A DNA stretch of 64,000 nt, from positions 1 through 64,000 of the forward strand of contig CAWBNO010000020.1 of NCBI GenBank assembly GCA_963790095.1. Direction: 5' to 3'. Both the position numbers and the translations under genes were made by a program. This document shows positions 9,344 through 18,000 of the stretch, one piece after another. The notes below the pieces were generated by a model. That model worked only from the letters and a program-made list of their open reading frames with translations. It was not told the origin of the DNA and ran no database searches. How positions within the stretch are numbered: position 1 is the first letter of the stretch; every line of letters starts with the position of its first letter. Source of the stretch: JAAXQD01 sp963790095 (GTDB taxonomy: Bacteria; Desulfobacterota; Desulfobacteria; Desulfobacterales; UBA11574).

Positions 9344-11413
9344 ATGAAAACCGAAGAATTTTTACAAGAACATAAATATTATAGGACACTTATCGAGAGT
9401 GCCACCGATTATGTGGTTGCCATCAACCGCAACTACCAGATCATTATGGCCAACGAGCTTTTTAAAAATGAATTCGGCATGCAGCCCAATGATTATTGTT
9501 ACAAGGTATGGAAAAACAGAGATAAAAAATGTGAAGAGTGCCTGGTCGCAAAAACCTATCAGGATGGCTGGGGACACTGGAATGTTGAAAATGTCACCAT
9601 GAAGGACGGCAGAGTTGCCAATATGCTTATTAAAGCGATTCCAGTCAAGAATGAAAGTGGCGAGGTTGTTTATGTTCTGGAAAGAGCTACCGATATTACG
9701 GAAAGGGAACACATTCAGGAAAACATCGACAAAATAGTCGGCAACCTCGAAGATATGCTGGCCAATCGTCTGGAAGGATTGCAAAAATCCGAAGAGAAAT
9801 ATCGCACCATATTTGAACGGTCCCGGGATGCCATCATTCTTACCGACCCCAGTGGGAAGATCGTGGAGGTCAACCAGGCCGGGGTTCATATCCTGGGGTA
9901 CAAAACCCAAAAAGAAGTTTTGGCATTGGAATCCACAGCCAAACTCTTTGTGGAAAAGCAGGATTTTATCAATCTCCAGAAAAGAGTTTCCCAGGAAGGG
10001 TTCGTTGTGGAGTTTGAAACCCGTCTTTTGGGTAAAAATAATTCACGATTTGATGCATTGATTACATCCAATGTTACAGTGGATGTCAGGGGCCAGATTA
10101 CCGGCTACGTGCTGATTATAAGAGACATTACCAAGAGAAAAATCGCACAACAGCAGATCGAGAAGCGGAATATCCGGCTGGACATTTTAAATTCCATCTC
10201 CAAGACCGTCAGCAGCAGTTTGAATCTCGATGAGATCCTCAGCAGCAGCATCGATAAAACCCTTGAAGTTCTGGAATCAGACAGTGTTCGGATTTATCTG
10301 CTGGACGATAAAAAAGAGATTCTCAAACTGGTGGCCCACAAAGGACTTTCTGATCGATTGATCGCCAAGCAATTTATGAAATATCGTAAGCCCGGGGACG
10401 GGCTTTTGGGTCAGACCATACTCGACGGTGAAACCAGGATGGTGGATAATTTTTTGCGAGCCCAAGACCCCTATGTGGACTCCATCATCGAAGAGGGCCT
10501 GCACACCAGCGCTTACATTCCGCTGTCCACCCAAGGGGAGTTGACGGGTGTCATGTGTGTGAGCAGCCATTATCCCATTGAGTTTGCATCCGGATATATT
10601 GAATTTTTGACCGCTATCGGAAGCCAGATCGGCGTTGCTGTGGATAATGCAAATCTATATGAAAATATAAAGACCGCCTATGAGGATCTCAAGCATGCCC
10701 AGGAACAGATTGTGCAGTCAGAAAAACTGGCCTCTCTGGGCAAATTGGCTGCCACCATTGCCCATGAGATCAACAACCCTCTGGCTGCAGTTTTGACCTA
10801 TATCCGGCTGATGATCAAGGTCAAAGACCGGGATATGTTTTCTCCTGAAAGACTTGAGGACATTTCCCGATATCTGGCCACCATGGAGTTGGAAACGGCC
10901 CGGTGCGGGGAAATCGTAAAAAACCTTCTGGCCTTTTCCCGCCAGTCTAAAATTTCCATCAAGAGCCAGAGCATTATTGACATTATCGATAGGACCCTCA
11001 ATCTTATTGCACATGATCTGGATATTAAAGGGATTCAGTTGAAAAGAAACATCGCGCCGGATCTGCCCAGGGTTCAATGCGATTTCCAGCAGATTCAGCA
11101 GGCCCTGTTAAACCTTATCTACAATGCTTCGGACGCCATGCTCGACGGCGGCACCCTGACGGTAACCGGCCAAATAAAAGCCGGATCCGAAAGATTTCTC
11201 GACATCATGGTTTCCGATACAGGCTGCGGCATTACCGAGGAAGACAAGGAAAAAATTTTTGATCCTTTTTTTACAACCAAAGCAGAAGGAAAAGGTGTGG
11301 GTCTCGGTCTGTCGGTGGTTTATGGCATTATCATACGGCACAACGGAACCATAGACGTGGAAAGCATTCCTGGGAAGGGGAGCACTTTCAAGGTGAGTCT
11401 GCCATGTAGCTGA
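9344..11413 (+). CDS. Sensor histidine kinase (PAS-PAS-GAF-HisKA-HATPase)
   Basis: 689 aa and cytosolic: no membrane segment is seen. An N-terminal PAS domain (residues about 10-125) holds a CYKVWKNRDKKCEECL cysteine cluster typical of some heme- or metal-sensing PAS folds. A second PAS follows at about 150-265, then GAF (about 285-435), HisKA with the phospho-histidine in IAHEINNPLAAV, and a HATPase with an N box (NLIYNASDAM) and G boxes (DTGCGI, GKGVGLGLSV). The in-frame extension before this ATG is not used because the PAS fold starts here. It sits 54 bp before a sigma-54 response regulator and is its obvious partner. The ligand is unknown; a redox or gas signal is plausible given the downstream genes. 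Confidence 0.9.
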   Translation: MKTEEFLQEHKYYRTLIESATDYVVAINRNYQIIMANELFKNEFGMQPNDYCYKVWKNRDKKCEECLVAKTYQDGWGHWNVENVTMKDGRVANMLIKAIPVKNESGEVVYVLERATDITEREHIQENIDKIVGNLEDMLANRLEGLQKSEEKYRTIFERSRDAIILTDPSGKIVEVNQAGVHILGYKTQKEVLALESTAKLFVEKQDFINLQKRVSQEGFVVEFETRLLGKNNSRFDALITSNVTVDVRGQITGYVLIIRDITKRKIAQQQIEKRNIRLDILNSISKTVSSSLNLDEILSSSIDKTLEVLESDSVRIYLLDDKKEILKLVAHKGLSDRLIAKQFMKYRKPGDGLLGQTILDGETRMVDNFLRAQDPYVDSIIEEGLHTSAYIPLSTQGELTGVMCVSSHYPIEFASGYIEFLTAIGSQIGVAVDNANLYENIKTAYEDLKHAQEQIVQSEKLASLGKLAATIAHEINNPLAAVLTYIRLMIKVKDRDMFSPERLEDISRYLATMELETARCGEIVKNLLAFSRQSKISIKSQSIIDIIDRTLNLIAHDLDIKGIQLKRNIAPDLPRVQCDFQQIQQALLNLIYNASDAMLDGGTLTVTGQIKAGSERFLDIMVSDTGCGITEEDKEKIFDPFFTTKAEGKGVGLGLSVVYGIIIRHNGTIDVESIPGKGSTFKVSLPCS

Positions 11414-11467
11414 TTGCAGGGAAAACCACAAAAATTACAACCAAGAGACGAATGGAAGGAACCAACA

Positions 11468-12820
11468 ATGACCAAAAAACCCCGAATTCTTGTGGTTGAT
11501 GATGAAGCGCCGATGCGAGAAGCTCTTTATGACTGGCTTAAGGAGGATGGTTATGAGGTGGGTCTGGCCGAAAGCGGCAAAGATGCCATTGCCATTGCCT
11601 TGGGAAAAAGCTGGGACGTCATTTTGCTGGATCTGAAAATGCCGGGTATGGATGGGCTGGAAACCTTGAGACAGCTTAAAGGAAAGGCGGTGGAGACCGA
11701 TGCGGAGATCCTCATGATGACCGCCTATGCCACGGTGGATACAGCGGTTCAGGCCATGAAGGAGGGCGCTTTCGATTATCTGGTCAAGCCCTTTGCCCCG
11801 GACGAAATCGAAATGCAAATCAAAAAAATTGTTGCCCATCGAGAACTGGTTTTAGAGAATATTTTACTGCGACAAAAACTGGAGGAAAGATCAGAATATG
11901 ATGAAATCATAGGGAAAAGCGATGCCATGCAGGAAATTTACGATTTGATTTCCCAGGTGGCACCCACCGACTCTACCGTTTTGATAACCGGTGAAAGTGG
12001 GACCGGTAAAGAACTGATCGCACAGGCGATTCACGGGAACAGCCGGCGCTGTTACCTGCCGTTTATTGCCGTAAGTTGCGGGGCTTTGCCCGATTCTTTG
12101 TTGGAGAGTGAACTGTTCGGGTATGAAAAAGGGGCCTTTACAGGTGCAGAGCATACCAAAAAGGGGCGCTTTGAAATGGCCGATAAAGGAACACTTTTTT
12201 TGGATGAAATCGGTGATATCAGTTTAAAGACACAGGTGGATCTATTAAGGGTTTTGCAGCGTAAAGAATTCAGACGTCTGGGGGGGCAGGAAGAAATTAA
12301 AGTGGATGTGCGCATTTTAGCCGCGACCCATCAGGATTTGAAAACGGCGATTTCTGAAAATAGATTTCGTGAAGATCTTTTTTACCGTTTGAATGTCATT
12401 TCTATTCATGTTCCGCCATTGAGGGAGCGAAAAGACGACATCCCGCTGCTGGTAAAGGCATTTATACGCCGGTATTGTCTGGAAATGAACAAAGAGCTGT
12501 TAAAAATCGCGCCGTCGGCCTTGAAATTATTAATGGATTACGACTGGCCCGGAAATGTCAGAGAATTGGAAAACGTCATTGAAAGGGCGCTGGTTATCGG
12601 TCGGAGCAAAGAAATCGTCACGGATGATCTTCCTTTCTCACGGAAAGATCTGGGGGCTGCTGAAATGCCCAAATCGCTAAAATTAATGGAAAAAATGCAT
12701 ATTAAGAGAATTCTGGAAGAGACCCATTGGAACATCAGCAAAACTGCCCGTCTATTGGAAGTCGACCGGCAGACACTCTATAATAAAATTGCAAAATATA
12801 CGATTGAAAAGGAATCATAA
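11468..12820 (+). CDS. Sigma-54-dependent response regulator (NtrC family)
   Basis: 450 aa in three domains. The receiver has its phospho-aspartate in DVILLDLKMPG and the lysine in YLVKPFAP. The AAA+ domain has Walker A GESGTGKE, the sigma-54 loop GAFTGA and Walker B GTLFLDEIGDI. A Fis-type helix-turn-helix lies at the end (NISKTARLLEVDRQTLYNKI). It activates sigma-54 RNA polymerase after phosphorylation by the upstream kinase. A canonical -24/-12 promoter 0.8 kb downstream, in front of the GcvH-like gene, is the nearest likely target. Confidence 0.95.
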   Translation: MTKKPRILVVDDEAPMREALYDWLKEDGYEVGLAESGKDAIAIALGKSWDVILLDLKMPGMDGLETLRQLKGKAVETDAEILMMTAYATVDTAVQAMKEGAFDYLVKPFAPDEIEMQIKKIVAHRELVLENILLRQKLEERSEYDEIIGKSDAMQEIYDLISQVAPTDSTVLITGESGTGKELIAQAIHGNSRRCYLPFIAVSCGALPDSLLESELFGYEKGAFTGAEHTKKGRFEMADKGTLFLDEIGDISLKTQVDLLRVLQRKEFRRLGGQEEIKVDVRILAATHQDLKTAISENRFREDLFYRLNVISIHVPPLRERKDDIPLLVKAFIRRYCLEMNKELLKIAPSALKLLMDYDWPGNVRELENVIERALVIGRSKEIVTDDLPFSRKDLGAAEMPKSLKLMEKMHIKRILEETHWNISKTARLLEVDRQTLYNKIAKYTIEKES

Positions 12821-12826
12821 TTCGCT

Positions 12827-13387
12827 TTGTCAAACTGCGTCACCATCTGCCCTGTAGGCTCGGTGGACGAAGAGATTCTCGAGCACATCGCGAAATGCAT
12901 TTGGATTCGATGTGGGCTAACCTGTAGAATTTCCAAGAGAATGGAAAATCCCCAGTATGCCTATAACGATGTCCGCTGCCAGTATGATTCAAAGGCGATA
13001 TTAAAGCGTCTCCTTCAACGAAACCTCCACGGCACCCTTAGACTTATCGGCGTTACATCCGTGGATTTGTATGTGCCGATCCTTAAGTTCGTCTTTGGAT
13101 TGGCCCAGATTGAAGGCAAATGTTCCATCATATCCCTACACCGGCTCCACCCCCGGTTTTATGACCAGCCATCCAATCCGGATCTCCTGTTGGCACGGGT
13201 GGAAAAGACGGTCATGCACGAGCTGGGTCACACCTTCGGCATTACCCATTGCCGGGATCGGCGGTGTGTGATGTACTCCTCGGTCCGGATCGGGGATACG
13301 GATGCCAAACACCCCGACTTTTGCCCCACCTGTTTTGAGCTTTTTCAATGGTATCTTAAGAAATCCCTTCAGAAATCTTCCGGGTAA
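12827..13387 (+). CDS. amzA: Archaemetzincin-family zinc metalloprotease
   Basis: 186 aa. It carries the extended zinc motif HELGHTFGITHC followed by the archaemetzincin cysteine pattern (CRDRRCVMYSS, then FCPTC) and the expected N-terminus (VTICPVGSV). The start is a TTG 6 nt after the regulator's stop; an AAGGA lies upstream and no ATG fits the family's N-terminus. Archaemetzincins are aminopeptidase-like metalloproteases of unclear physiological role. It is probably co-transcribed with the two-component pair. Confidence 0.9.
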   Translation: MSNCVTICPVGSVDEEILEHIAKCIWIRCGLTCRISKRMENPQYAYNDVRCQYDSKAILKRLLQRNLHGTLRLIGVTSVDLYVPILKFVFGLAQIEGKCSIISLHRLHPRFYDQPSNPDLLLARVEKTVMHELGHTFGITHCRDRRCVMYSSVRIGDTDAKHPDFCPTCFELFQWYLKKSLQKSSG

Positions 13388-13488
13388 GTGCCGAAATATT
13401 TTACAGGCTGTCTTTTTTCTCGGCAAATCGTAATTATACTGAATAAACAATATTTTACAACTACATCCTCGGGTTGCAATCATTTTTT

Positions 13489-13505
13489 TGCCGAATAATT
13501 CGGCA
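13489..13505. promoter_or_regulatory. Palindrome, candidate enhancer for the NtrC-type regulator
   Basis: TGCCGAATAATTCGGCA is a perfect 7+3+7 palindrome, about 100 bp upstream of the -24/-12 promoter, at the distance usual for NtrC-family enhancer sites. A further half-site (ATTCGGCG) follows at once. Assignment to this regulator is inference. Confidence 0.5.
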
Positions 13506-13604
13506 AATCATTCGGCGGGATTGTCCCTGCCCCCAAGCGGTCGAAAAAAAATAATCTAAGAAAAAACAATCGGTTACATTCGCTGATCCATGCCGTGTTG
13601 GACG

Positions 13605-13620
13605 TTGGCACACCCTTTGC
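13605..13620 (+). promoter_or_regulatory. Sigma-54 (-24/-12) promoter
   Basis: TTGGCACACCCTTTGC keeps the invariant GG and GC exactly 10 nt apart and matches the YTGGCACN5TTGC consensus. The expected transcription start near 13632 leaves a leader of about 65 nt before the GcvH-like gene. A longer reading frame of that gene overlaps this box, which supports the shorter start. Confidence 0.75.
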
Positions 13621-13696
13621 TTTTAATTACGGCAACATCGCAAAAATAAAACAGATTCATTATTATAAACCGACCGTTAACAAGGAGGATAAAAAA

Positions 13697-14626
13697 ATGG
13701 GTGCCGCGAAAAAGAGGGAATCGATGAAGATTGTTCCACCAGGCAAGAAAAAGTGTGTATGGATGGAGGCCGGGGTGGTTTCCTATAAGCTGTGCGATCA
13801 CAATTTTGACTGCTCTACCTGTGTATACGATCACGGCATGCATGATCGAGTTGCCCGGTATAAAGAGAAAGTCGCCATACAACCAGCTGCACCGACACCC
13901 GATAAGTTCACCGAAACTTGGGTGGACAAGATGATGCAGTTTCCTGCAAATCGGCGAAAATGCCGTTATATGATCACCGGGGAGGTGGGTCGTAAGATAT
14001 GTCCCAGTGCTTATGAATGCGGCACCTGTTCTTTTGACCAGATGATGCAGGACCGCCTCCAGGCAGAAGCCCTTCCGGTGCATGCCCAAAGTCGGGAAAG
14101 CGGCTTTGAACTGGCGGAAGATTTTTATTATCACGACGGCCACACATGGGCCAGACCGGAATATGGCGGACGGGTCCGGGTTGGGCTGGATGATTTTGCC
14201 CAAAAGCTTATCGGTAAACTCGCAAGAATTGAATTGCCGAATATCGGCCAGGACGTCAAACAGGGTGAAGTGGGATTTCAGGTCAGACGTAACGGAGACA
14301 TCGCCAAGGTCCTCTCTCCCATGGACGGCACCGTGACCAATGTGAACGATACCCTTCGGGATCATCCGGATCTGGTCAACGAATCTCCCTATGAAAGAGG
14401 GTGGTTATTTACCATTGAGCCGACCCAGCTTCGGAAAAACCTAAAAGAGCTCTACTTTGGACAAGAAGCCCATAATTTCATCGACGCGGAAAATGAAAAA
14501 CTCTTTGCCATGGCCAATGAGGATTTTAAGGTGGCTGCAGATGGCGGTGGTTCAGTCGAAGACATCTCCCAAGAACTTGAAGGAGAAAAATGGTCCAAGT
14601 TTGTAAAAACCTTTCTTAAAACTTGA
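13697..14626 (+). CDS. GcvH-like protein with tandem cysteine motifs, lipoyl lysine missing
   Basis: 309 aa. The N-terminal third holds two copies of a cysteine unit with identical spacing, C-x12-C-x5-C-x2-C (cysteines 20, 33, 39, 42 and again near 88, 101, 107, 110). The units share a YKxC/RKxC, DC/EC and FD/YD pattern ending in M(H/Q)DR. Residues about 140-255 are a glycine-cleavage H-protein fold (HTWARPEYGGRVRVGLDDFA, then LPNIGQDV, then SPMDGTVTNVN). The usual ESVKAxSD lipoylation motif is replaced by QVRRNGDIAKV, so the modified lysine is absent. A strong GGAGG precedes the ATG. It is the first gene after the sigma-54 promoter and likely a structural or electron-transfer partner of the Hdr set rather than glycine cleavage. 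A terminator follows it. Confidence 0.8.
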   Translation: MGAAKKRESMKIVPPGKKKCVWMEAGVVSYKLCDHNFDCSTCVYDHGMHDRVARYKEKVAIQPAAPTPDKFTETWVDKMMQFPANRRKCRYMITGEVGRKICPSAYECGTCSFDQMMQDRLQAEALPVHAQSRESGFELAEDFYYHDGHTWARPEYGGRVRVGLDDFAQKLIGKLARIELPNIGQDVKQGEVGFQVRRNGDIAKVLSPMDGTVTNVNDTLRDHPDLVNESPYERGWLFTIEPTQLRKNLKELYFGQEAHNFIDAENEKLFAMANEDFKVAADGGGSVEDISQELEGEKWSKFVKTFLKT

Positions 14627-14644
14627 TGAACTCGTAAAAAGTCT
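14624..14644. repeat. Fragment of palindromic repeat family 1
   Basis: TGATGAACTCGTAAAAAGTC directly overlaps the stop codon of the GcvH-like gene. It matches the CTCGTAAAAAGTC end of family 1. Confidence 0.5.
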
Positions 14645-14651
14645 GACCAAT

Positions 14652-14687
14652 AAACCTCCTGTTTGGTAAAAAACAGGAGGTTTTTTT
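14652..14687 (+). terminator. Rho-independent terminator after the GcvH-like gene
   Basis: A 13-bp perfect stem, AAACCTCCTGTTT against AAACAGGAGGTTT, with a 6-nt loop and a run of T. It should separate the GcvH-like gene from the Hdr genes, at least in part. Confidence 0.85.
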
Positions 14688-14738
14688 GTGGGTATTCAGG
14701 GGTCTCGTATTGTTACACGAGCCCTCCTGAATACCCAC
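14688..14738. repeat. Inverted repeat of 51 bp
   Basis: The arms GTGGGTATTCAGG and CCTGAATACCCAC enclose a second pair, CTCGT/ACGAG. The inner TTGTTACACG and the TCCTGAAT end resemble family 2, so this may be a short derivative of it. Confidence 0.6.
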
Positions 14739-14792
14739 CTTAATTTAGCTTTCGCCAAGTGTTCGTTTGGTTAACCGGTATCTTTATGCCCT

Positions 14793-14916
14793 GTGTTAAA
14801 TTTTGCCTGACAAATTTAACACGCATCTTATGGATATGTATTAAATTTTGGCTGACAAATTTAACACGCATCTTATGGATATGTATTAAATTTTGGTTGA
14901 CAAATTTAACATATAG
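14793..14916. repeat. Tandem 45-bp repeats (two full units plus a partial third) before hdrA1
   Basis: The unit starts GTRTTAAATTTTGNYTGACA and continues AATTTAACACGCATCTTATG. Each unit holds an inverted TTAAATTT/AAATTTAA pair and a -35-like YTGACA. In the last unit the box is a perfect TTGACA, and the unit is cut before AACATATAGGGAG. It could be stacked promoter/operator sites for the Hdr operon. A similar GTATTAAATTTT plus TTGACA string occurs near 3550. Confidence 0.7.
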
Positions 14917-15019
14917 GGAGTAAAAGGTTTTTTTGGTTGTGATCCATGGGTTCATCAGTGAATGAAGTTTGGATTCAATCTTCCTCACCTTCTTTTTAAA
15001 ATAAGATAAGGAGCACTAT

Positions 15020-18000
15020 ATGACCGCGAAAGTTAATGGTTCTGTATTGGTAGTGGGTGCCGGCATTGCCGGTATGCAGTCTGCATTGGATCTTGCCGAT
15101 TCCGGATTTTATGTTCATCTGGTTGAAAAGTCACCGGCCATTGGCGGTGTAATGGCCCAGCTGGACAAAACTTTTCCGACCAATGACTGCTCCATGTGAA
15201 TTATTTCTCCGAAACTGGTCGAGGTCGGCCGGCATACCAATATCCAACTTCATACCTGTTCAAATGTTGAAAGCATCGACGGAGAGAACGGGAACTTTCA
15301 GGTAACCCTCCATAAAACCCCCCGCTATATCGACTCGGACAAATGTACCGCCTGCGGCGATTGTGCAGAGGTCTGTCCGGTATCAATGCCCAGCGAATAT
15401 GATTTGGGTCTGGCGAATCGTAAAGCCACTTACAAATGTTACGCCCAGGCAATTCCCGGTAGCTTTGCCATAGAGAAGCTCGACACGGCCCCATGCAGGA
15501 TGGCCTGCCCGGCAAATCTTAATGTTCAAGGGTATGTGGCCATGGTCAAAATGGGAAAGTACCGGGAGGCCGTAGAGATCGTCATGAAGGATGCGCCGTT
15601 TCCCGGGATACTCGGCCGCATCTGCCCCCATCGATGTGAAAAAAGCTGTCGCAGGCTTGAATTGGACGCGGCGATTTCCATACGGGAACTCAAAAGAGTT
15701 GCCGCGGACCATGTGGATCTGAAAGAACTTCCGGTACCCGAAATTACCCCAAGAAATGAAAAGGTGGCGATTATCGGCTCCGGCCCTGCCGGGCTCACTG
15801 CTGCATATTTTCTGGCACTCGACGGCTATCAGGTCAATGTATACGAGTCCATGCCCGAAGCCGGGGGAATGATGCGGTACGGCATTCCCGAACACCGTCT
15901 GCCACGGTCGGTTCTGGATGCAGAGATCGAGAATCTCGAACGATTCGGGGTAAAGATCCATACCAATACCGCCATCGGTAAGGACCTGACACTTGAAGAA
16001 CTGAGGGAACACGGCGCGAATTCAATCTTTTTGGCCATCGGTGCCTGGAAAGGTTTGAAACTCAGAATCCCCGGGGAGGAGACGCCCCAGGGTGTTTCCG
16101 ATGTCATCACCTTTTTACAAGAGATTCATCTGGGGAATTTAAAGAAGGTCGAAGGAAAGGTCGTTGTCATCGGCGGCGGCCATTCCGCGCTGGATGCCGC
16201 ACGGGTGGCGCTTCGGCTGGGTGCAAGCGAGGCGAATATCATATATCGTCGTTCCCGGGCTGAAATGCTGGCTGAACCCGAGGAAGTCGAAGAAGCTGAA
16301 AAAGAGGGGGTAAAAATTCATTTCCTGGTGGCTCCCATACATATTTCCAGTGAAAACGACACGGTGGTCGGCATCGAATGCATCCGAACCCGGTTGACGG
16401 AAAAAGACACCACCGGCAGGCGGCGGCCGATTCCCATTGAAGGGTCGGAATTTTTTATTGAGGCCGATCATATCATTCCGGCCATCGGGCAGGAGCCCGA
16501 TTTTGGTGATCTTGCCAAAACCCAGGATCTGAAAGTGTCCAAGTGGAACCTTTTGGAGGTGAATCCTGAAACCCTTCAGACCAACATACCGGAAATCTTT
16601 GCCGGCGGCGACGTGATTTCCGGCCCGGCAACCGTTATCGAGGCGGTGGAGGCCGGCCAGAGAGCCGCCAAATATATCGCCCAGTATTTGCAGGGCGAGG
16701 AACTCCCTTCAGAGTGGCAGGACGAATCGCCCATGGGAACAAACTGGGTGGCGCCGCCCAAAGACGAACCCACGAGAGATCGGATGAAAATTCCGACGTT
16801 GCCGGTGGAACAACGACTTTCGGGATTTGAAGAAGTGAACCTTCTCGCAGATGAAGAATCGGCACACCAAGAGGCGGACCGGTGTCTGGACTGCGGAAGT
16901 TGTTGTGAATGCTATCAGTGTGTGACCGTCTGTGATGCCAAAGCCGTCACCCTCGAGACCCATGCCCAGCGCGACGAAACCACTACCATCGATGTGGGCT
17001 CCGTTATTCTGGCGCCGGGTTTTCAGCCGTTTGATCCTTCAAAATTCGACAATTACAATTATGCAAAATATCCCAATGTCGTAACTTCAACGGAATTCGA
17101 ACGAATCCTTTCAGCCACAGGCCCCTTCATGGGGCATCTTACCCGGATATCGGACAAGAAGGAGCCCAAGAAGATTGCATGGTTCCAATGCGTCGGTTCC
17201 AGGGATCTTAACCGTTGTGACCATTCCTATTGTTCATCGGTTTGCTGCATGTACGCCGTCAAAGAGGCGGTGATCGCCAAAGAGCATGCAGATGATGACC
17301 TGGATTGCGCCGTCTTTTTCATGGATATGCGGACCCCTGGAAAGGATTTTGAAAAATATTATAACGATGCCAAGGACAAACATGGCGTTCGCTTCATCCG
17401 GAGCCGGGTCCATACCATAGATCCGGTTCCCGGAACCGATGATCTTGAGGTGCGATACGTCACCGAGAGCGGAGACCTTAAAACTGAAATATTCGATATG
17501 ATCGTCCTGTCCGTGGGTATGGAGATATCTCCGACAATGGTCGATCTCGCAAACAAACTCGGCGTTGCGCTGACGCCGGGAAATTTCTGCGAAACCACGA
17601 ATTTTCGACCCTTTGAAACATCCAGGGACGGCGTATTCGTTTGCGGTGCGTTTCAAGGACCCAAAGACATTCCCGAATCTGTCATGGAAGCCAGCGCTGC
17701 AGCATGCAGCACCGGCGTTAACCTGTCACCGGCCCGGGGATCTTTGGTCAAAGAGAAAAAATTCCCCGAGGAAAGCGATATCTCCGGTCAGGAACCGCGC
17801 ATCGGGGTCTTTGTCTGCAACTGCGGCGTCAACATTGGCGGCATTGCCGATGTTCCGGCCATTGCCGAGTATGCCAGAAGCCTGCCCAATGTTGCCTATG
17901 TGGAAGAGAACCTCTTTACCTGCAGCCAAGATACTCAGGATAAGATGATCGAGGTCGTCAAAGAACAAAATTTAAACCGTATCGTTGTTGCGGCATGTAC

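Noticed and set aside
14740..14988. Minus-strand frame with a repeated peptide (VKFVxQNL)
   Set aside because: The repeats come from the tandem 45-bp DNA units. No ribosome-binding site or fold is seen; a regulatory repeat is the simpler view.
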